Part shown: positions 1 through 8,668 of the stretch, in pieces
How positions within the stretch are numbered: position 1 is the first letter of the stretch
Layout of the letters: the number at the start of each line of letters is the position of its first letter
NCBI RefSeq assembly: GCF_022533585.1
Contig: NZ_CP092827.1
Span: 2,334,001 to 2,398,000 of the forward strand
Direction of reading: 5' to 3'
DNA: 64,000 nucleotides
Source of the DNA: Pseudomonas sp. LS.1a
Lineage (GTDB): Bacteria; Pseudomonadota; Gammaproteobacteria; Pseudomonadales; Pseudomonadaceae
Notes under the pieces: model-generated
The model's database searches: none
Seen by the model: only the letters and a program-made list of their open reading frames with translations
What the model was told of the DNA's origin: nothing
Program-made: the position numbers and the translations under genes

Positions 1-359
1 AGATCATGAAAGATGCCGCCTACGGCATGGGCTGCACCCGTGCCCAGGTGATCTGGAAAATCGTCCTGCCCACCGGCCTGCCGGCCATCCTGACCGGTGT
101 CATGCTGGCCGTGGCCCGCGCCGCCGGCGAGACCGCGCCGCTGCTGTTCACCGCGCTGTTCAGCAACTACTGGATCCTGCATGACGGCGACCTGGCGGTC
201 ATGAACCCGACGGCCTCGCTTGCCGTACTGATCTACAACTTCTCCGGCATGCCATTCGACAACCAGCTCGAGCTCGCCTGGGCGGCCTCGCTGGTACTGG
301 TGATGATCGTGCTGGTAATCAACATTTTGAGCCGAGTATTCGGCAAGCCCAAGTATTGA
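1..359 (+). CDS. pstA: Phosphate ABC transporter permease PstA, C-terminal part
   Basis: The window opens inside this gene; about 118 residues remain. The visible stretch contains the inner-membrane permease EAA-type loop (AAYGMGCTRAQVIWKIVLPTG) followed by two or three hydrophobic segments, as at the end of PstA. It would form the membrane channel of the high-affinity phosphate importer PstSCAB. It is followed after 18 bases by pstB in the same direction, so the two are almost certainly co-transcribed. The 5' end, and hence the full length, lies outside the window. Confidence 0.9.
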   Translation, partial: IMKDAAYGMGCTRAQVIWKIVLPTGLPAILTGVMLAVARAAGETAPLLFTALFSNYWILHDGDLAVMNPTASLAVLIYNFSGMPFDNQLELAWAASLVLVMIVLVINILSRVFGKPKY

Positions 360-377
360 GAAAGGGAGCATCCGAAC

Positions 378-1196
378 TTGAACGTATCCACTGCGCCAAA
401 AGCCGCTCCCGTGGTCAGCGAAGCCCCCATCGTCATGGACTGCAAGCTGGACAAGATCTTCTACGGCAATTTCATGGCCGTTCGCGACAGCCATGTGCCG
501 ATCAGGAAAAACGAGATCACCGGTTTCATCGGGCCGTCCGGTTGCGGCAAGAGTACCGTGCTGCGTAGCCTCAACCGCATGAACGACCTGGTGAAGGGCT
601 TCCGCTTCGAAGGCCATGTGCACTTCCTGGGCCAGGACGTCTACGGCAAGGGCGTCGATCCTGTGGTGGTACGCCGCTACATCGGCATGGTGTTCCAGCA
701 GCCCAACCCGTTCTCGATGAGCATCTTCGACAACGTCGCCTTCGGCCTGCGCCTGAACCGCTACAAGGGCGACATCGGCGACCGCGTCAAGCACGCGCTG
801 CAGGGCGCCGCGCTGTGGGACGAAGTGAAGGACAAGCTCAAGGTCAGTGGCCTGGCCCTGTCCGGCGGCCAACAGCAGCGTCTGTGCATCGCCCGCGCCA
901 TCGCCACCGAGCCGGAAGTGCTGCTGCTGGACGAACCCTGCTCGGCACTCGACCCGATTGCCACCCGCCGGGTGGAAGAGCTGATGGTCGAGTTGAAGAA
1001 GGACTACACCATCGCCCTGGTGACCCACAACATGCAGCAGGCGATTCGTGTGGCCGACACCACCGCGTTCTTCTCGGTCGACATCTCCAGGGGCACGCGT
1101 ACCGGTTACCTGGTCGAGATGGGCCCGACCACGCAGATTTTCCAGAACCCGCGTGAACAACTGACCGCTGACTACATCAGCGGCAAGTTCAGCTGA
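378..1196 (+). CDS. pstB: Phosphate ABC transporter ATP-binding protein PstB
   Basis: This 272-residue ATPase powers phosphate import through PstCA at the cytoplasmic face. Walker A (GPSGCGKST) lies near residues 52-60, the signature LSGGQQQR near 162-169, and Walker B (VLLLDEP) follows. The start is a TTG preceded by the purine-rich AAAGGGAG. No phoU follows: the next gene is a Fic-like protein in the same direction. P. putida has another pst locus with phoU elsewhere (family knowledge), so this looks like a second, auxiliary pst operon. The assignment by motifs and neighbour is firm; the choice of TTG is less so. Confidence 0.93.
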   Translation: MNVSTAPKAAPVVSEAPIVMDCKLDKIFYGNFMAVRDSHVPIRKNEITGFIGPSGCGKSTVLRSLNRMNDLVKGFRFEGHVHFLGQDVYGKGVDPVVVRRYIGMVFQQPNPFSMSIFDNVAFGLRLNRYKGDIGDRVKHALQGAALWDEVKDKLKVSGLALSGGQQQRLCIARAIATEPEVLLLDEPCSALDPIATRRVEELMVELKKDYTIALVTHNMQQAIRVADTTAFFSVDISRGTRTGYLVEMGPTTQIFQNPREQLTADYISGKFS

Positions 1197-1236
1197 GGCC
1201 GCATTACCTTCCGTCAAGTGTTACCAGGGATTCCCA

Positions 1237-1935
1237 ATGCGAGCGACGCGTCGTCTTGATCTGCCAGCGGTAGAGCGTGCACTGCGCGAGGTGCAGGCCC
1301 GCTTTGCCGAACTCAGCCGGCACTTCACCGAACCGCGGGATCCGTTTACCGACGAGGTGCTGCTGAATGTGGTTGAAGGCTACGCACTGATTGACGACTA
1401 TGTCGCCCGGGGTGTCGACCTTTTCGACCTTCAGCAGCTGAACCTGATGCTGGAGATCAATGCCACCGTACTGTGCGGCAGCGACCCGGCGCGCAGGTTG
1501 GAGTTTGCCCCGCACCTGGCGGCGACCGAGGCGCACTTTTTCAATAATGTGGAGGGCGGCATCAAGGACCTCTACAACTGGTATTGCTCGTATGGCAGCG
1601 ACTCGATCTGGAAGCGCGCGGCGGGTGTCTACGTTCGGATTCTCAGCAAGCCGCAGCTGTTCATCGAAGGCAACAATCGCACGGGGTCGCTCATTGTCAG
1701 CTACTTGCTGATGCGCGCGGGGCTACCGCCCTTCGTGCTGTCGCTGGACAACGCCGAGGGTTACTTCAACCCGTCCTCGGTCATACGCAACTCTGCCAAG
1801 CATGGTGTCAAGGCCTTGTACGAACTACCCAAGATCAAGAAAAAGTACGCAGCCTTCCTTGAAGCGAAGGCGCCTGAGCCCGGCAAGTTCTTCCTCTGCG
1901 GCACATCCGTGCCTGCGCGCGAGAGGTGCCGCTGA
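1237..1935 (+). CDS. Fic/Doc-like domain protein with degenerate active site
   Basis: This is a 232-residue protein. Residues 140-151 read QLFIEGNNRTGS, which fits the Fic core HxFx(D/E)GNGRxxR except that the catalytic histidine is glutamine (Q140) and the last arginine is serine (S151). Fic enzymes move AMP or other phosphate groups onto protein hydroxyls and need that histidine, so AMPylation by this protein is doubtful. It may be a pseudoenzyme, a binding module or a different phosphotransferase. The stop codon overlaps the start of the HAD-like gene (TGATG), indicating translational coupling. The downstream partner is a phosphatase-type fold, so the pair may attach and remove, or sense, a phosphoryl group. 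Function is not known. Confidence 0.65.
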   Translation: MRATRRLDLPAVERALREVQARFAELSRHFTEPRDPFTDEVLLNVVEGYALIDDYVARGVDLFDLQQLNLMLEINATVLCGSDPARRLEFAPHLAATEAHFFNNVEGGIKDLYNWYCSYGSDSIWKRAAGVYVRILSKPQLFIEGNNRTGSLIVSYLLMRAGLPPFVLSLDNAEGYFNPSSVIRNSAKHGVKALYELPKIKKKYAAFLEAKAPEPGKFFLCGTSVPARERCR

Positions 1936-2534
1936 TGCCAAGGCCTTCACTGCTCCAGCGCGGGCGGCAAGCCATCGAGCGCACGTTCAACCGCCCGCAG
2001 GTACGCATTTCGTTCGATATCGACGACACGCTCGCCTGCCAGGCCGACCATGCCGCCGCCGAGGACAGCAAGCTGCCGGCGTTCGTCCACCGCTGGTTGG
2101 GTGAACCCCTGCGCAGCGGTACGCGCTCGCTGATCCGCGACCTGCGCCGTCAGGGCTGCAGCATCTGGATCTACACCTCGTCCGGGCGCACGCCGTCCTA
2201 CATCCGCCGTTGGCTGATGCTCTACGGCATCCGTGTCGATGGCGTGGTCAACAGTGATCGGCACCAGCATATCCTGGCCGTGAACGGGCTTGAGAATGCG
2301 CCCTCGAAGTTGCCATCGGCCTTCGATATCGACTTGCATGTCGATGATTCCGACGGCGTGCGGCTGGAAGGCGTCGACCACGGTTTTCGCGTGGTGGTGG
2401 TGTGCCCGAAGGATGACAACTGGGCACAGAAAGTGATGGATGCGGCAGTCGATGTCCAGGCACAGCTGGCCTGGCAGCAACCGCACCGCTATCAGATGCC
2501 GGTACGGCAGCGTTCGCAAGCCCTCGCGTCCTGA
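1935..2534 (+). CDS. HAD-like phosphatase family protein
   Basis: This is a 199-residue protein in the cytoplasm. The HAD motif I DIDDT is at residues 28-32 (D28 would be the nucleophile), a motif II-like IYTSSGR follows near residue 80, and motif IV is HVDDSDG near residue 136. It therefore has the residues of a magnesium-dependent phosphohydrolase of unknown substrate. I chose the ATG that overlaps the stop of the Fic-like gene; a GTG nine bases upstream is also in frame. The overlap makes an obligate partnership with the Fic-like protein likely. A short hairpin overlaps the stop codon. Confidence 0.7.
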   Translation: MPRPSLLQRGRQAIERTFNRPQVRISFDIDDTLACQADHAAAEDSKLPAFVHRWLGEPLRSGTRSLIRDLRRQGCSIWIYTSSGRTPSYIRRWLMLYGIRVDGVVNSDRHQHILAVNGLENAPSKLPSAFDIDLHVDDSDGVRLEGVDHGFRVVVVCPKDDNWAQKVMDAAVDVQAQLAWQQPHRYQMPVRQRSQALAS

Positions 2535-2540
2535 GGGCTT
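2518..2540 (+). terminator. Weak hairpin at the end of the HAD-like gene
   Basis: AAGCCCTC and GAGGGCTT form a perfect 8-bp stem with a 7-base loop, overlapping the stop codon. No T-run follows, so termination is uncertain. Confidence 0.3.
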
Positions 2541-2630
2541 CAAGGTACCTTTCTCGTTACGCTTCTTCGCGCCTTGTTACCCCCCCCAATATCTCCCTGC
2601 GCAGTTCCCCTTTTCAGATCCGGCTTGACG

Positions 2631-2682
2631 CGTGAAATTTTTCATGTATTTTTTCATGAAAAATAACTCTAAAAATTTCACG
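2631..2682. promoter_or_regulatory. Nested palindromes upstream of XRE regulator 1
   Basis: CGTGAAATTTTT (2631-2642) and AAAAATTTCACG (2671-2682) are perfect 12-bp inverted arms. Between them lies the perfect palindrome TTTTTCATGAAAAA (2650-2663). The block is AT-rich in a GC-rich genome and ends 14 bases before the regulator gene, so it very probably contains its promoter and an autoregulatory operator. Confidence 0.6.
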
Positions 2683-2695
2683 GCAGTCTCAAACG

Positions 2696-3250
2696 ATGAA
2701 GATGCACGAAGAGGTTGAAGCCCTCGCGATCCTTATTCACGACCTGCGCAAATTCAAGAACCTGACCCTGGGCGAACTGGCCGAGCGCATCAACCGCTCG
2801 GTCGGCTTCCTGTCCCAGGTCGAACGCGGTGTTTCGCGCCCTACCGTGGCGGACCTTACCGCCATCAGTGAAGCGCTCGGCGTATCGACCGCGTACTTCT
2901 ACAACCTGAGCAAGCCCCGCAGCATCAGCTGGGTCACGCGCCCTCACGAGCGCCGCACGCTGTACCTCGAGTCGGGCATCACCGATGTGCTGGCTTCGCC
3001 CAGCATCGCCGGCGCGTTCTCCATGCTCGACAGCCACCTCGAGCCAGGCGCCAGTAGTGGCGAGCTGTACCTGACTGACCGTTCCGAGCAGGGCTGCTTC
3101 GTGCTCGAAGGCGAACTCACGGTATGGCTGGACCACGGCGACGCCGTGACCCTGCAGGCCAACGACTGCTTCCAGCTGCACCCCCACGCGCAGTTCCGCT
3201 ACGCCAACCTGACGGAAAAAACCACCCGCGTGCTCTGGGTTTTCAACTGA
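2696..3250 (+). CDS. XRE-family regulator with C-terminal cupin (PuuR-like), copy 1
   Basis: This 184-residue cytoplasmic regulator has a helix-turn-helix at about residues 16-70 (LGELAERINRSVGFLSQVERG) and a cupin ligand-binding domain from about residue 110 to the end. PuuR-type members repress genes for putrescine and gamma-glutamylated intermediates. The glutamine synthetase-like gene begins 27 bases downstream in the same direction. A second copy of the same length and closely similar sequence lies at 7153-7707, on the other side of the three enzymes. Palindromes just upstream suggest autoregulation. The ligand is inferred from the neighbours only. Confidence 0.85.
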   Translation: MKMHEEVEALAILIHDLRKFKNLTLGELAERINRSVGFLSQVERGVSRPTVADLTAISEALGVSTAYFYNLSKPRSISWVTRPHERRTLYLESGITDVLASPSIAGAFSMLDSHLEPGASSGELYLTDRSEQGCFVLEGELTVWLDHGDAVTLQANDCFQLHPHAQFRYANLTEKTTRVLWVFN

Positions 3251-3277
3251 ATTCGTTCACCTCACAAGGACAAGAAG

Positions 3278-4624
3278 ATGAGTGTCATCTTTCCGGATCT
3301 GCTGACTGAAGTGCGTTCGTTCCGAGCGAAACACCCAGAAATACGCTATGTCGACCTGATTGCGCTGGATATCCCCGGGCACTTCTACGGCAAGCGCTAC
3401 CCCATGGACATGCTGGAAAAAGTCGCAGCCGGCACGCCGCTTAAGTTGCCGCAGAACTGCGTGCTGCTGGGCACCCAGGGTGGCCTCTACCCAATCGGTG
3501 ACTACTGCTTCGCCGACGGCGACCCGGATGCCGCCCGCCGCCTGGTGCCGGGTACCCTCAAACCAGTGCGCTGGGAAAAGGAAGTGATCGCGCAGATGCT
3601 CATCACCTCCGACGGTACCGCCAAGCCCATCGAGTTCGAGCCCCGTGAAGTGCTGGCCCGGGTGCTCCAGCGCCTGGCCAGGCGCGGCATCCGCCCGGTG
3701 GTGGCCTTCGAACTGGAGTTCTACCTGTTCGACCGCAAGCTCGATAACGGCCTGCCCCAGTACCCACGCGACACGGCGACCGACGACCAGGACGACCAGC
3801 CGAACATGCACATCGAGCGGCTGTCGCGCTTCGCACCGGTGCTGCACGAGATGGTCGATGGCGCCAACGAGCAGGGCGTCCCGGCGAACGTCATCACCGC
3901 CGAGCTGGGCCCAGGCCAGTTCGAGATCAACTTCTCCCACAGCGACGATGCCCTCAGTGCGGCGGACTGGTCGGCGCTGTTCTGCCGCAGTACCCGTGGT
4001 ATCGCGATGAAGCACGGCTACCGTGCCAGCTTCATGAGCAAGCCGTACCTCGACGCGCCGGGCAGCGGCATGCATGTACACGTCAGCCTGTACGACAACG
4101 CCGGCAACAACATCCTGGCCGGCGCCGAACAGCGCAAGCTGCGCCATGCGGTGGCGGGGTGCCTGGAGCTGCTGCCCCATTGCATGCCGATCTTCGCCCC
4201 CAACCACAATGCCTACCGCCGTTACGGCGCCATGGTCAACGCGGCGAGCAAGGCCAGCTGGGGCTTCGAAGATCGTGATGCGTGTATTCGCATCCCCGAG
4301 TCCGACCCGCGCAACCTGCGCATCGAACACCGCCTCGCCGGTGCCGACGCCAACCCGTACCTGGTGCTGGCGGCCATCCTGACCGGGATGGAGCATGGCC
4401 TGGATCGTGGTGTCGAGCCCATCGCCCCGCTGAACGACAACCGCCAGAGCGGCATCGACTTCCCCAAGGATGCGCTCAGTGCCCTGGCCGCCATGCGCCA
4501 CCACCCGGTGGTCAACGAGGGCCTGGGCAGTGAGTTCGTGATGGTCTATTGCGAAAACAAATACCAGGAGCAACTGGACTTCATGCGCCACATCGATGCC
4601 CGTGAATACCGCTGGTTCCTGTAG
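3278..4624 (+). CDS. Gamma-glutamylpolyamine synthetase (glutamine synthetase family)
   Basis: This 448-residue protein is of glutamine synthetase fold. It contains the glutamate/metal-site region AELGPGQFEINF (about residues 208-219), the ATP-binding GSGMHVHVSL, the loop APNHNAYRRYG, and the late RIEHRLAGADANPYL. Those features and the divergent N-terminus fit the PuuA/SpuB group, which ligates glutamate to putrescine or another amine using ATP. The downstream hydrolase and aminotransferase are the expected pathway partners. A preceding AAGGACAAGAAG gives a ribosome site for the ATG. The precise amine cannot be read from sequence. Related glutamine synthetases for other amines cannot be excluded. 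Confidence 0.85.
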   Translation: MSVIFPDLLTEVRSFRAKHPEIRYVDLIALDIPGHFYGKRYPMDMLEKVAAGTPLKLPQNCVLLGTQGGLYPIGDYCFADGDPDAARRLVPGTLKPVRWEKEVIAQMLITSDGTAKPIEFEPREVLARVLQRLARRGIRPVVAFELEFYLFDRKLDNGLPQYPRDTATDDQDDQPNMHIERLSRFAPVLHEMVDGANEQGVPANVITAELGPGQFEINFSHSDDALSAADWSALFCRSTRGIAMKHGYRASFMSKPYLDAPGSGMHVHVSLYDNAGNNILAGAEQRKLRHAVAGCLELLPHCMPIFAPNHNAYRRYGAMVNAASKASWGFEDRDACIRIPESDPRNLRIEHRLAGADANPYLVLAAILTGMEHGLDRGVEPIAPLNDNRQSGIDFPKDALSALAAMRHHPVVNEGLGSEFVMVYCENKYQEQLDFMRHIDAREYRWFL

Positions 4625-4702
4625 GTGCCGAGGTTCGAACAGCGACGCCTCCCTTTCTACCGTTTCAATACAACGCGCAATATGGATTTGCCGGAGGAAG
4701 AT

Positions 4703-5476
4703 ATGCCACGTGTGCCCGTTATCGGCATCACCGCATGCACCAGCATGATCGAGCTGCATGCAACCCAGACCATCAGCGAGAAGTACGCGCGCGCGGCGGC
4801 CAAGGCAGCGTGTGGGTTACCCATCGTGATTCCCAGCCTCGCAGACCTGATGGACAGCGCCGATATTCTCGATGTGGTGGATGGGCTGATCTTCACCGGT
4901 TCGCCGTCAAACATCGAGCCGTTCCACTACAACGGCCCGGCCAGTGCAGCGGGTACCCACCACGACCCGCTGCGGGATGCCACCACGTTGCCGCTGATGC
5001 GTGCGGCCATCGCCGCCGGTGTGCCGGTGCTCGGCATTTGCCGTGGCTTCCAGGAAATGAACGTGGCGCTGGGCGGCACCCTGCACCAGAAGGTCCACGA
5101 GACCGGCATGTTCATGGACCACCGTGAAAGCAAGGGTGAGCCCATCGAAAAGCAATATGGCCCGCGTCACGCCTTGCATATAGAGCCCGGCGGCATGCTC
5201 GACCGCATGGGCTTGCCGGCGATCATCAACGTCAATTCCATCCACGGCCAGGGTATCGATGTACTGGCCCCTGGGCTGAGGGTGGAGGCGCTGGCACCCG
5301 ATGGCCTGGTGGAAGCGATTTCGGTCGAGAACAGCAAGGGTTTTGCCCTGGCCGTGCAATGGCACCCCGAGTACCAGGTCATGGATAACCCGCATTACCT
5401 GACTATCTTCCAGTCCTTTGGCAAGGCCTGCCGGCATCGCTCGGTGCTGCGCCAGATGCTGTTGAAGTCCGCCTGA
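4703..5476 (+). CDS. Class I amidotransferase-like gamma-glutamyl-GABA hydrolase
   Basis: This is a 257-residue peptidase C26 protein. The nucleophile is C113 in LGICRGFQE, and the His-Glu pair is in WHPEYQ near residue 220. PuuD/SpuA-type enzymes release glutamate from gamma-glutamyl-aminobutyrate in polyamine breakdown. I start at the ATG at 4703 because GGAGGAAG sits six bases upstream; an open frame extends back to the stop of the preceding gene but has no ribosome site. It lies between the ligase and the aminotransferase on one strand, consistent with one operon. Confidence 0.87.
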   Translation: MPRVPVIGITACTSMIELHATQTISEKYARAAAKAACGLPIVIPSLADLMDSADILDVVDGLIFTGSPSNIEPFHYNGPASAAGTHHDPLRDATTLPLMRAAIAAGVPVLGICRGFQEMNVALGGTLHQKVHETGMFMDHRESKGEPIEKQYGPRHALHIEPGGMLDRMGLPAIINVNSIHGQGIDVLAPGLRVEALAPDGLVEAISVENSKGFALAVQWHPEYQVMDNPHYLTIFQSFGKACRHRSVLRQMLLKSA

Positions 5477-5546
5477 ACAGCGACCGTTCCCAATTACAAA
5501 AAAGTACCCGCGCAGCACGGCTGCGCAACTTGATGGAGTGAAGTCA

Positions 5547-6905
5547 ATGAGTGAACAGCATTCGCAGACCCTTGCCTGGCAAGCGATGAGCCGCGACCAT
5601 CACCTGGCGCCGTTCAGCGATGTCAGGCAACTGGCCGAGAAAGGCCCGCGCATCATCACCTCGGCCAAGGGCGTGTACCTTTGGGACAGCGAAGGCCACA
5701 AGATTCTCGATGGCATGGCAGGCCTTTGGTGTGTGGCGGTGGGCTATGGCCGCGATGAGCTGGCCGACGTCGCCAGCCAGCAGATGAGGCAGTTGCCGTA
5801 CTACAACCTGTTCTTCCAGACTGCGCACCCGCCGGCGCTGGAACTGGCCAAGGCGATCGCCGATGTGGCCCCGCCAGGCATGAACCATGTGTTCTTCACC
5901 GGCTCCGGCTCCGAAGGCAACGATACCGTGCTGCGCATGGTCCGCCATTACTGGGCGCTCAAGGGCCAGAAGAACAAGAAGGTCATCATCGGCCGCATCA
6001 ACGGCTACCACGGCTCCACCGTGGCCGGCGCGGGCCTGGGCGGCATGAGCGGCATGCACCAGCAGGGCGGGCTGATCCCGGATATCGTGCACATCCCGCA
6101 GCCGTACTGGTATGGCGAAGGCGGCGACATGGCCGAGGCCGACTTCGGCGTGTGGGCGGCCGAACAGCTGGAGAAGAAGATCCTCGAAGTTGGCGTGGAC
6201 AATGTCGCCGCCTTCATCGCAGAACCGATTCAGGGCGCTGGTGGGGTGATCATTCCGCCGCAGACCTACTGGCCGAAGGTGAAGGAGATCCTCGCCAGGT
6301 ACGACATCCTGTTCGTCGCCGACGAAGTGATCTGCGGCTTTGGCCGTACCGGCGAGTGGTTCGGCAGCGACTACTACGACCTCAAGCCCGACCTGATGAC
6401 CATCGCCAAGGGCCTTACCTCCGGCTACATCCCCATGGGCGGCGTGATCGTGCGTGACGAAGTGGCCAAGGTCATCAGCGAAGGCGGTGACTTCAACCAC
6501 GGTTTCACCTATTCCGGCCACCCTGTGGCGGCTGCGGTGGGCCTGGAGAACCTGCGGATCTTGCGTGACGAACAGATCATCGAACAGGTGCACGACAAAA
6601 CCGCTCCTTACCTGCAACAACGCCTGCGCGAGCTGGCCGACCACCCGCTGGTAGGCGAAGTGCGCGGCCTGGGCATGCTCGGCGCGATCGAGCTGGTGAA
6701 AGACAAGGCCACCCGCGCCCGCTACGAAAGCAAAGGTATTGGCATGATCTGTCGCCAGCACTGCTTCGACAACGGCCTGATCATGCGTGCGGTGGGCGAC
6801 ACCATGATCATCGCGCCGCCGCTGGTGATCAGCATCGAGGAGATTGACGAACTGGTGGAAAAAGCCCGCAAGTGCCTGGACCTGACGTACGAGGCTGTTC
6901 GGTAA
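5547..6905 (+). CDS. spuC: Class III pyridoxal-phosphate aminotransferase (polyamine:pyruvate, SpuC-like)
   Basis: This 452-residue enzyme is full length for class III aminotransferases. The phosphate-binding [11 protein letters not shown], the acidic [13 protein letters not shown], and the PLP lysine in [10 protein letters not shown] are all present. SpuC-type enzymes pass the amino group of putrescine, spermidine or related amines to pyruvate in the cytoplasm. The ATG at 5547 has GGAG eight bases upstream; a GTG nine bases earlier is in frame but less likely. The neighbours support a polyamine role, but other omega-amines such as beta-alanine are possible substrates in this family. Confidence 0.85.
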   Translation: MSEQHSQTLAWQAMSRDHHLAPFSDVRQLAEKGPRIITSAKGVYLWDSEGHKILDGMAGLWCVAVGYGRDELADVASQQMRQLPYYNLFFQTAHPPALELAKAIADVAPPGMNHVFFTGSGSEGNDTVLRMVRHYWALKGQKNKKVIIGRINGYHGSTVAGAGLGGMSGMHQQGGLIPDIVHIPQPYWYGEGGDMAEADFGVWAAEQLEKKILEVGVDNVAAFIAEPIQGAGGVIIPPQTYWPKVKEILARYDILFVADEVICGFGRTGEWFGSDYYDLKPDLMTIAKGLTSGYIPMGGVIVRDEVAKVISEGGDFNHGFTYSGHPVAAAVGLENLRILRDEQIIEQVHDKTAPYLQQRLRELADHPLVGEVRGLGMLGAIELVKDKATRARYESKGIGMICRQHCFDNGLIMRAVGDTMIIAPPLVISIEEIDELVEKARKCLDLTYEAVR

Positions 6906-6962
6906 GGGACGAGCCCTGGGACTGGTGCCAGTAAGTTGAATGGTTTGGGGCCGCTTTGCGAC

Positions 6963-7049
6963 CCTTCGCGGGCACGCCCGCTCCCACAGGGTTGGCGCTA
7001 GGTTCAGGAGAGGCGCGATCACTGTGGGAGCGGGCGTGCCCGCGAAGGG
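6963..7049. repeat. REP pair (REPIN) downstream of spuC
   Basis: CTTCGCGGGCACGCCCGCTCC and its inverted copy enclose about 45 bases and form a long potential hairpin. This is the P. putida REP core and lies in a gene-free gap, possibly stabilising or ending the spuC transcript. Confidence 0.85.
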
Positions 7050-7152
7050 CTGCAAAGCAGCCCTAAGATCGCCATGAAGTATCTTGCTTTGTGAGATGAA
7101 TCATGTACTTTTCAGGGCATCAATTTTCCCGTCCGAAAGTCGCGATTCAACC

Positions 7153-7707
7153 ATGAAAGTGCACGAAGAGATCGAAGGCCTGGCCGTACTGATTCGCGAC
7201 CTGCGCAAGTTCAAGGGCCTGACCCTCGGCGAACTGGCCCAGCGCATCGGCCGTTCGGTGGGCTTTCTGTCCCAGGTCGAACGGGGCGTGTCGCGCCCGA
7301 CCGTGGCCGACCTCACGGCTATCAGCGAAGAGCTCGGCGTCTCCACGGCCTATTTCTACAAGCTGGACAAGCCCCGCGAACTCGACTGGGTCACCCGCCC
7401 TCACGAGCGTCGTACGCTTCACCTGGCCGGCGGCATCACCGATGTGCTGGCATCCCCCACGATCACCGGGGCGTTCTCCATGCTCGATAGCCACCTGGAA
7501 CCGGGGGCCAGTAGTGGCGAGGAGTACCTGGACGACAGCTCGGAGCAGGGCTGCTTCGTGCTCGAAGGCGAACTGACCGTCTGGCTGGATGGCGGCGAGC
7601 CGGTAACGCTGCGCGCCAGTGACAGTTTTCAGCTGCAACCCCACGCCAGTTTTCGTTACGCCAACCTCACCGACAAGCCCACCCGCGTGCTCTGGGTGTT
7701 CAGCTGA
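7153..7707 (+). CDS. XRE-family regulator with cupin (PuuR-like), copy 2
   Basis: This 184-residue protein is very similar throughout to the regulator at 2696-3250. It shares the HTH (LGELAQRIGRSVGFLSQVERG) and the C-terminal cupin ending in TRVLWVFS. I start at the ATG giving MKVHEE because it aligns with copy 1; an upstream open frame is not matched there. Together the two regulators bracket the polyamine genes. The upstream region lacks the strong palindromes found before copy 1, so the two may differ in their own control while reading related operators. Confidence 0.85.
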   Translation: MKVHEEIEGLAVLIRDLRKFKGLTLGELAQRIGRSVGFLSQVERGVSRPTVADLTAISEELGVSTAYFYKLDKPRELDWVTRPHERRTLHLAGGITDVLASPTITGAFSMLDSHLEPGASSGEEYLDDSSEQGCFVLEGELTVWLDGGEPVTLRASDSFQLQPHASFRYANLTDKPTRVLWVFS

Positions 7708-7738
7708 CGGGAAAACCCAAGCCATGCTGGCTCTGGAG

Positions 7739-8509
7739 TCACCAGGCAATCGGTGTGCCGTCCCACGCCCAGAATGTACCGCTCTGCTTTGGGCCGTGTC
7801 GGCTCACGAGCTCTAGAACGCATGACGCGGCAAATGCCGGCGAGAACAGTTTTCCCGGGGCCACATTGCCCTGAAAGGGCTGGGAAAGGCGGGTGGCGGT
7901 GGTCCCGGGATGCAGCAAGAGTATCGTGGAGGCGGGGTTCAGTCGCTTGAACTCGATGCTTGCAGTGCGCATAAGCTGGTTGAGCGCGGCCTTGCTGGCG
8001 CGATAGCTGTACCACCCGCCAAGATGATTGTCGCTGATCGAGCCGACCCGCGCCGACAGTGCCACATAGGTCATCGGTTGTTGTCGCAACAAGGGCAGCA
8101 AATGCCTGAGCAGCAGGACAGGTGCGAAACAGTTGGTCGTGAAACTGCTCAGTAGCCCTGCCATATCCACCTGTGTCAGCGCTTTTTCGGCCCGTGCAGG
8201 TGCCTCTTGCAGCACGCCAAGCGTACAAAATACCAGGTTCAGCTGGTTGCAACGGGCGCCTACTTGCGTTGCCAGGGTTTGCAGTGCCGCTTCGGAACAC
8301 GCGTCGCAGTCGATGCGCAGCAACTTGCGCGGATGCTCGGCGAACAAGGCATCCAGCGCGGGGCTGCTGGTGGCATGTCGCGAGACGGCAAACACCTGCG
8401 CGACGTCGTCGCGCGCCAGCAACTGCGTGCACAGTGCAAGGCCAATCCCCTGGCTGGCTCCGCAGACCAGAACGTTGGCGGGCGTGTGAAGGTGATTGAC
8501 AAGGCTCAC
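7739..8509 (-). CDS. Short-chain dehydrogenase/reductase
   Basis: This is a 256-residue Rossmann-fold oxidoreductase. The cofactor loop VCGASQGIGLAL is at the N-terminus, the active-site YSYRASK is present (Tyr and Lys three apart), and a serine lies in YVALSARVGSI. It probably reduces or oxidises a small carbonyl compound with NAD(P)(H). The GTG start at 8509 is preceded by a perfect AAGGAGGT; a longer frame starting at TTG 8590 is rejected because it runs into the operator DNA. It is divergent from the chalcone isomerase-like/photolyase operon, and the T(G/A)TACA repeats between them could control both directions. The substrate is unknown. Confidence 0.82.
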   Translation of the reverse strand: MSLVNHLHTPANVLVCGASQGIGLALCTQLLARDDVAQVFAVSRHATSSPALDALFAEHPRKLLRIDCDACSEAALQTLATQVGARCNQLNLVFCTLGVLQEAPARAEKALTQVDMAGLLSSFTTNCFAPVLLLRHLLPLLRQQPMTYVALSARVGSISDNHLGGWYSYRASKAALNQLMRTASIEFKRLNPASTILLLHPGTTATRLSQPFQGNVAPGKLFSPAFAASCVLELVSRHGPKQSGTFWAWDGTPIAW

Positions 8510-8597
8510 TGAACTACCTCCTTTGCAAGGCCCCGCCGCCTCTCTGCCACTTCCACCGGCTTCGTCGAAAACTGGCGCCGAGAGCTGCAAGTAAAGT

Positions 8598-8642
8598 TGT
8601 ACAAGTTGGCAAAAAGCTATACATGACTGCTAATATTGTACA
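8598..8642. promoter_or_regulatory. Triple T(G/A)TACA repeats: candidate light-responsive operator
   Basis: TGTACA (8598-8603), TATACA (8618-8623) and TGTACA (8637-8642) lie in the divergent gap between the SDR and the chalcone isomerase-like gene, with spacers of 14 and 13 bases. The same hexamers recur at 15838-15912. MerR-type LitR regulators are known to bind such TGTACA-type repeats. Confidence 0.65.
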
Positions 8643-8668
8643 GGTATTTTCAGGTGCTCGAGGTCAAC

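Noticed and set aside
2440..2628. 62-codon frame over the end of the HAD-like gene
   Set aside because: Out of frame with the real gene, no ribosome site.
3257..4759. 500-codon open frame on the minus strand over the glutamine synthetase gene
   Set aside because: High-GC mirror of a real gene: no family pattern, no ribosome site, and biased composition (many His, Gln and Val).
5544..7055. 503-codon minus-strand frame over spuC
   Set aside because: Antisense of a full-length aminotransferase, with composition typical of spurious GC-rich frames.
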